Source: Pseudomonadota bacterium (GTDB taxonomy: Bacteria; Pseudomonadota; Gammaproteobacteria; Steroidobacterales; Steroidobacteraceae). Taken from it: a DNA stretch of 9,977 nucleotides. The stretch lies in assembly GCA_021817875.1 (NCBI GenBank), contig JAKAFQ010000120.1, forward strand, positions 1-9,977. Reading direction: 5' to 3'. The position numbers and the translations under genes are program-made. Shown one piece after another: positions 6,297 through 9,977 of the stretch; within the stretch, counting starts at the first letter, position 1; each line of letters opens with the position of its first letter. The notes under the pieces are model-generated. The model was not told the origin of the DNA and did no database searches. It worked only from the letters and a program-made list of their open reading frames with translations.

Positions 6297-7637
6297 ATGA
6301 AGTCCAGTGCGCAAATTGCGGTCCTGGGTGCCGGCCCCGCCGCCGTCGCCACCGCGTGCGGTCTGCGCCGGCTCGGCCATGACGTGGTATTGATCGGCAT
6401 GTGCCGCAACGCGGCCGTCGAAGGCATGTCGGAACGCACTGTGGCGCTGTTGCGCGAACATGGCCTGGTGGCCGCCGCCGAGCGCGTGCGCGGCCCGGGT
6501 GAGCGTGTAGGCCTGTGGGCGGGCGCCGAGCTCGCCGGAAGCCGGGAGTACCTGGCGGATCGCGCCGAGCTCGACCCGGCGCTGCTCAGCGACGCCGTCG
6601 GCAGTGGAGTCACCGTTCGCAAAGAGCGTTCGCTGGGCTATGAGCTCCTCGGGACGGACTGGCGGGTACGGACGGAGCACGGGGAGGTGCGCTGCCGCGT
6701 GGTCATCGATGCGCGGGGCCGGCGCGCGCAGCGGACAGTGCGCAGGGGTCCTGAGCTGATTTCCGTTTGCCAGCGGTTTCGCAACCGGCATGCCGGCAGG
6801 TTGGTCACCCGAATCGAGGCCGTCCCGCAGGGATGGTGCTGGCTGGCGACGAGCCGGGGCATGAGCTGGCTTCAGGTGACCTCGTCGCGCGCGGAACCCT
6901 CGCTTCGCTCCGGGCTCGCGCAGCATCTGGCGCGGCTTCTCGGCGGTGCGCCGCAGATGGCTGCGCTCCTGGCGGATGCGACAGCGGACAGTGCCCCGGT
7001 GGCGCGGGCGGCGACGGCAACGCTGTCCGAGGATCGGCACCTCCCGGGTGTGCTTCGCGCCGGAGACGCCGCGCTCGCCCTCGACCCGCTGTCCGGGCAG
7101 GGCGTGTACGAAGCCCTGAGGTCAGCCCACGTCGCGACCGCGGCGGCGCACACCTTTCTGGCCACCGGGCAGTGGGAGCTGATCGAGCGATTCATCGGGG
7201 AGCGGCTGCTGGAGCTTTGGCAGCGCAGAAATGCCACCGCGGCGGAACATTACCTGCGCCAGGCGCGCATCACGCCGTCCGCCTTCTGGAGCCAGGCCGC
7301 GTCGCACTATCAGTCCCTGCGGCCCGAGCGCAGCGCCGGCCCGCCCGGCGCTCGCATCGAGTGGCGTCCGGTGCTCGATGGCCTGCTCATCCGGATGCGC
7401 CGTGTGGTTGTCACGGCGCAGGCCCCCCGGGGCGTCTGGCAGGTCGAGACGGTCGATCTGCCCGAGTTGCTGGACGTTCTGGGATTGGTACACATGGATA
7501 TTGAGCGTGCCGCGCGGCATCTTTCTCGGCCCGCAGCGGCGGTGGAGCAGGCGCTGAGGTGGCTGCAGGGGCAGGGAGTGGCATGGGGCGGTGGGGGCTT
7601 GCCGGGGCAGGGTAGCGGTAGGACGGGTGCGGAATGA
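6297..7637 (+). CDS. qhpG: Flavoprotein monooxygenase for quinohemoprotein amine dehydrogenase maturation
   Basis: A 446-residue FAD enzyme of the p-hydroxybenzoate hydroxylase/halogenase-like fold. The dinucleotide-binding motif GAGPAA is at 11-16, right after a short N-terminus that supports this start. The second FAD motif GDAALALDPLSGQGVYEAL is at 256-274. A C-terminal region (about 375-428) looks like a small helical or winged-helix extension. In Paracoccus denitrificans, QhpG hydroxylates the tryptophan of the small subunit QhpC to start formation of cysteine tryptophylquinone. The identification here relies on adjacency: its stop overlaps the qhpA start by 4 nt, and qhpD follows. Without that context it would be only a FAD-dependent oxidoreductase. 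The ribosome-binding site is weak. The last 25 residues (GGGG and glycine-rich) are encoded by an unusually G-rich stretch and may be non-conserved tail. Confidence 0.82.
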   Translation: MKSSAQIAVLGAGPAAVATACGLRRLGHDVVLIGMCRNAAVEGMSERTVALLREHGLVAAAERVRGPGERVGLWAGAELAGSREYLADRAELDPALLSDAVGSGVTVRKERSLGYELLGTDWRVRTEHGEVRCRVVIDARGRRAQRTVRRGPELISVCQRFRNRHAGRLVTRIEAVPQGWCWLATSRGMSWLQVTSSRAEPSLRSGLAQHLARLLGGAPQMAALLADATADSAPVARAATATLSEDRHLPGVLRAGDAALALDPLSGQGVYEALRSAHVATAAAHTFLATGQWELIERFIGERLLELWQRRNATAAEHYLRQARITPSAFWSQAASHYQSLRPERSAGPPGARIEWRPVLDGLLIRMRRVVVTAQAPRGVWQVETVDLPELLDVLGLVHMDIERAARHLSRPAAAVEQALRWLQGQGVAWGGGGLPGQGSGRTGAE

Positions 7638-8990
7638 TGATGAGAGCCAAGGGGTCACGAGGGTCAAAGAGCATGCGGTGGAAAATCTCTTCGGCGTTGC
7701 CGGTGTGGATGGGTTTGGCGGTGCTGGTGAGCGGGGCACTGGGGCTGGGGCGTGCGGCGCTTGGGGCGGTTCGCGGTGGGGGGCGGAGCGCGGGTCTGGC
7801 TGCGGGGCTGGCGGCGGTGAGGATGCACTGCTCGGGGTGTCACCGTGAGGGGCCGGCGGGGCATTTCGATCGGATCAGCGAGGAGCGCAAGAGCCCGGAA
7901 GGCTGGGCGATGACGATTTTCCGGATGCGCCATGTTCACGGGGTGGTGCTGAGCAGCGCCGAGCAGGGGCTGATCATTCAGTACCTGAGCGAGGTTCAGG
8001 GGCTGGCGCCCTCGGAGACGCGCGCGGGGCGGTTTGCGCTGGAGCGGCGGGCGAACATGCCGGATATGAAGCTGCCGGACAACCTGCACCAGATGTGCGG
8101 TCGGTGTCACAGTCTGGCGCGAGTGGCGCTGCAGCGGCGCAGTGCGTCGGAGTGGCTGAAGCTGATTAATTTTCACGTTGGGCAGTTTCCGACGCTGGAG
8201 TATCAGGACGGGAGCCGTGACATTCACTGGTGGAAGATTGCCAGCACGCAGCTGCCCGGGGAGCTGGCGAAGCTGTTTCCGCTGCACAGTGCGGCGTGGA
8301 GGCAGTGGCAGGCTCGGCGGCCGGCGGACCTGGCGGGGCGGTGGATTGTGCGTGGGGAGACGGCGTGGCGCGGGCCGTATTACGGCACGGCGAGCATCCG
8401 TCGGGTGGGCTGGCAGCGGTATCGGGCGCGCTACGTGCTGCATTATGTGAACGGTGAGCGGCTGAGCGGGGGCTCGGATGCGCTGGTGTACACGGGGTTT
8501 GAGTGGCGTGGGACCGGCACTCTGGGGGGCCGTGCGGTGCACGAGGTGTACTTTGCCTCTGCGGATGGGCGGCGGATCAGTGGGCGGTGGTTTTGGGCGG
8601 ATCATTCCGAGCTGGGCGGGCAGTGGGTGGCGCAGCGTGCCGGTGGTGCGGCGCGAGTGCTGGCGGTGCTGCCGCGAGCGCTGAAGGTAGGCACGAGGCA
8701 GCGGGTGATTGTGCTGGGTCGTGGGCTGAGCGGGAAGGTGGATCTGGGGCCTGGGACGAGTGTGCGGGTGGTGCGGCGTGCGGCCTATGGGCTGGTGCTG
8801 AGCGTGCGGGTGGCCGGGGATGCGGTGGCGGGGTACCGTGAGGTGCGGGTCGGTGGGCTGAGCGGGGGGGATCTGCTGGTGGTGTACCGGCATGTGGATC
8901 GGGTGCAGGTCGAGCCTGCGCTGGCGATTGCGCGGCTCGGTGGCGGGACGCTCTTGCCGGTGGATGCGCAATTTCGTGCGATTGGCTATA
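7550..8990 (+). other. G-rich, C-poor compositional segment
   Basis: From the end of qhpG to about codon 450 of qhpA the coding strand is strongly G-skewed, with GGG, GTG, CGG/CGT and CTG codons in place of GGC, GTC, CGC and CTC. Hand counts: 7561-7620 has 35 G and 10 C; 8701-8760 has 32 G and 9 C; 9061-9120, in the same gene, has 20 G and 24 C; 7141-7200 in qhpG has 23 G and 18 C. The boundaries look sharp, near 7550 and 8990, and do not coincide with gene ends. The cause is unknown. Confidence 0.75.
7585..7612 (+). other. Canonical G-quadruplex motif before qhpA
   Basis: Four G-runs of 4, 5, 4 and 3 are separated by loops CGGT, CTTGCC and CA, satisfying the common G3+N1-7 pattern on the coding strand and hence in mRNA. 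It ends 21 nt before the qhpA start codon, within the qhpG 3' end. A further GGGG-CA-GGG lies just upstream (7568-7576). It could affect qhpA translation or read-through; this is inference. Confidence 0.5.
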
Positions 8991-9298
8991 CGGATGTGCG
9001 TGCGGCCGACGGCCAGCGCACGGCGGTGTCGCTCGGAGCGGTGCCGGTGAGCTGGAGCGTGCAGCCGTTCAACGCCGAGGCGGCCCGACGCGGTGACATC
9101 CGCTTTGCCGGCCGGCTCACCGGGCAGGGGCGGTTTCTGCCGGCGGTGGGCGGACCGGATCCGAAGCGGCCGTTTTCGGCCGACAACACCGGGGATCTGT
9201 CCGTCGTGGCGACCCATCGGGCGCGGCACGGCGCGGTGGTGGGCAAGGCGCACCTGATCGTGACGGTGCAGCGTTGGGTCAATCCACCGATCTACTGA
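7634..9298 (+). CDS. qhpA: Quinohemoprotein amine dehydrogenase alpha subunit (dihaem cytochrome c)
   Basis: A 554-residue exported subunit of the periplasmic amine dehydrogenase. It takes electrons from the cysteine tryptophylquinone of the small subunit and passes them through two c-type haems. After a basic N-terminus, residues about 20-45 form a Sec-type signal with a probable cleavage at ALGA (42-45). Haem motifs are CSGCH (66-70) and CGRCH (155-159). The remaining residues form the beta domains typical of this subunit, with segments such as GRWIVRGETAWRGPYYGTA (235-253) and GRWFWADHSELGGQW (317-331) and a C-terminal Ig-like domain from about 427. The mature length fits the roughly 490 residues known in Pseudomonas putida and Paracoccus. 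The start lies in ATGATGATGA: three consecutive ATGs (7634, 7637, 7640) overlapping the qhpG stop; ATG 7673 (M14) is an alternative closer to the signal peptide. Codon use shifts abruptly near residue 450. The substrate is a primary amine, possibly 2-phenylethylamine given the neighbours. Confidence 0.93.
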   Translation: MMMRAKGSRGSKSMRWKISSALPVWMGLAVLVSGALGLGRAALGAVRGGGRSAGLAAGLAAVRMHCSGCHREGPAGHFDRISEERKSPEGWAMTIFRMRHVHGVVLSSAEQGLIIQYLSEVQGLAPSETRAGRFALERRANMPDMKLPDNLHQMCGRCHSLARVALQRRSASEWLKLINFHVGQFPTLEYQDGSRDIHWWKIASTQLPGELAKLFPLHSAAWRQWQARRPADLAGRWIVRGETAWRGPYYGTASIRRVGWQRYRARYVLHYVNGERLSGGSDALVYTGFEWRGTGTLGGRAVHEVYFASADGRRISGRWFWADHSELGGQWVAQRAGGAARVLAVLPRALKVGTRQRVIVLGRGLSGKVDLGPGTSVRVVRRAAYGLVLSVRVAGDAVAGYREVRVGGLSGGDLLVVYRHVDRVQVEPALAIARLGGGTLLPVDAQFRAIGYTDVRAADGQRTAVSLGAVPVSWSVQPFNAEAARRGDIRFAGRLTGQGRFLPAVGGPDPKRPFSADNTGDLSVVATHRARHGAVVGKAHLIVTVQRWVNPPIY

Positions 9299-9309
9299 GC
9301 GGGTGCACC

Positions 9310-9977
9310 GTGATCTTCGATACTGCAAATGCTCACATCGTTGACTGTGGCGAGCGCACGATGCTGCTGCACGTGCCGACCACGGCGCTGTTCGAGCTCG
9401 ATGCGCTCGGCGCGGAGGTGCTGCGGCTGGTGCGGGCGGACGCGACGCTCGATGCCGCGGGCATTGCCGGCGCGCTGACCGCCCGGTTCCCGGGCGAGCA
9501 GGTGAGCGCATGCCTCGATAAGCTGCTGCGCCTGGAAGTGCTGCGGGCCGATGGAGCCAGCCGGCCGATCAACCCCTCGGGGGTGCACATCGAGGCCTAT
9601 CCGCTCAGCACCATCGTGTTGAACGTCAACACCGGATGCAATCTGGCCTGCCGCTATTGCTACAAGGAGGATCTGGCCGTGCCGGCCGAGGGCAAGCGCA
9701 TGAGCATGGAGGTGGCGGCGCGCAGCGTCGATCTGCTGCTCTCGCAGGGCCGGCAGCGGCCGCGGGTCGGCATCGTGTTCTTCGGCGGCGAGCCGCTGAG
9801 CAACATGCCGCTGATCCGTCAGGTGGTCGATTACGCCGAGGCCGAGGCCGGCCGGCTCGGCAAGGCGGTGGACTTTTCCCTGACCACCAACGCGACGCTG
9901 CTCACCGAGGAGCTCATCGGGTATTTCGATGCGCACCGCTTCGGGCTGTCGGTCAGCATCGACGGGCCCCAGGCCGT
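9310..9977 (+). CDS. qhpD: Radical SAM/SPASM maturase of quinohemoprotein amine dehydrogenase, N-terminal part
   Basis: The first 222 residues of a gene cut by the right edge. It starts with GTG, 11 nt after the qhpA stop. ATG 9361 (M18) is the next in-frame option, but the earlier start keeps the conserved-looking segment HVPTTALFELDALG (21-34). Residues about 1-90 form a small N-terminal domain, probably a peptide-recognition winged helix as in other RiPP-type maturases (inference). The radical SAM core follows: C110-x3-C114-x2-C117 binds the [4Fe-4S] cluster, with FFGGEP (157-162), TTNAT (192-196) and SIDGP (216-220). In Paracoccus, QhpD forms the intrapeptidyl cysteine-to-Asp/Glu thioether cross-links in QhpC while complexed with it. 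The SPASM region, qhpC and the remaining genes are expected to the right. Codon use is normal here, unlike most of qhpA. Confidence 0.92.
   Translation, partial: MIFDTANAHIVDCGERTMLLHVPTTALFELDALGAEVLRLVRADATLDAAGIAGALTARFPGEQVSACLDKLLRLEVLRADGASRPINPSGVHIEAYPLSTIVLNVNTGCNLACRYCYKEDLAVPAEGKRMSMEVAARSVDLLLSQGRQRPRVGIVFFGGEPLSNMPLIRQVVDYAEAEAGRLGKAVDFSLTTNATLLTEELIGYFDAHRFGLSVSIDGPQA

Noticed and set aside
7664..9511. Long minus-strand open frame (615 codons) opposite qhpA, crossing into qhpD
   Set aside because: The translation is dominated by Pro, Arg, His, Gln and Thr, as expected from the complement of a G-rich coding strand. qhpA on the plus strand has two haem motifs and a signal peptide.
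1..9977. Phage defence system, CRISPR array, mobile element or RNA gene
   Set aside because: No repeat-spacer pattern, transposase, integrase, terminal inverted repeats or tRNA/rRNA-like sequence was seen; nearly all of the window is metabolic coding sequence.

Overview
The window is GC-rich DNA with proteobacterial-type gene organisation. Its gene content best fits a facultatively denitrifying aromatic degrader of the Thauera/Aromatoleum/Azoarcus kind. That assignment is inferred from gene content; no rRNA or taxonomic marker is present. Two functional blocks lie around one divergent regulatory region. No RNA genes, insertion sequences or CRISPR arrays were seen.

Left block (minus strand, 3269 down to 1): an apparent operon oah - dch - bcrC - bcrB (the last is cut by the window edge). 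It encodes core enzymes of the anaerobic benzoyl-CoA pathway. BcrB and BcrC are two subunits of ATP-dependent class I benzoyl-CoA reductase. Dch hydrates the resulting cyclic dienoyl-CoA, and Oah opens the ring. Genes overlap by 4 nt (ATGA) at oah/dch and bcrC/bcrB, and bcrC overlaps or abuts dch. The dehydrogenase gene had, which acts between Dch and Oah, is not in the window.

Centre (3270-3476): a 207-bp divergent intergenic region. Each side has a candidate sigma70-type promoter whose -10 region lies in a near-identical 18-bp element (14/18 identity). This suggests one regulator controls both the ring-cleavage operon and the rightward gene. That gene (3477-6209) encodes a 910-residue cytoplasmic molybdopterin enzyme, most likely the large subunit of phenylacetyl-CoA:acceptor oxidoreductase (PadB). 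No padC or padD follows it.

Right block (plus strand, 6297 to end): qhpG - qhpA - qhpD (partial), the start of a quinohemoprotein amine dehydrogenase locus. It holds the flavoprotein monooxygenase for cofactor maturation, the periplasmic dihaem alpha subunit, and the radical SAM enzyme that makes the thioether cross-links of the small subunit.

Together the genes suggest a route from aromatic amine (for example 2-phenylethylamine) to aldehyde, phenylacetate, phenylacetyl-CoA, phenylglyoxylate, benzoyl-CoA and ring reduction. The linking genes are not all in the window. The most unusual features are the shared divergent operator, the orphan PadB with an atypical Fe-S motif, a sharply bounded G-rich/C-poor segment covering most of qhpA, a G-quadruplex motif just before the qhpA start, and an apparently oxygen-dependent maturation system beside an oxygen-sensitive anaerobic pathway.
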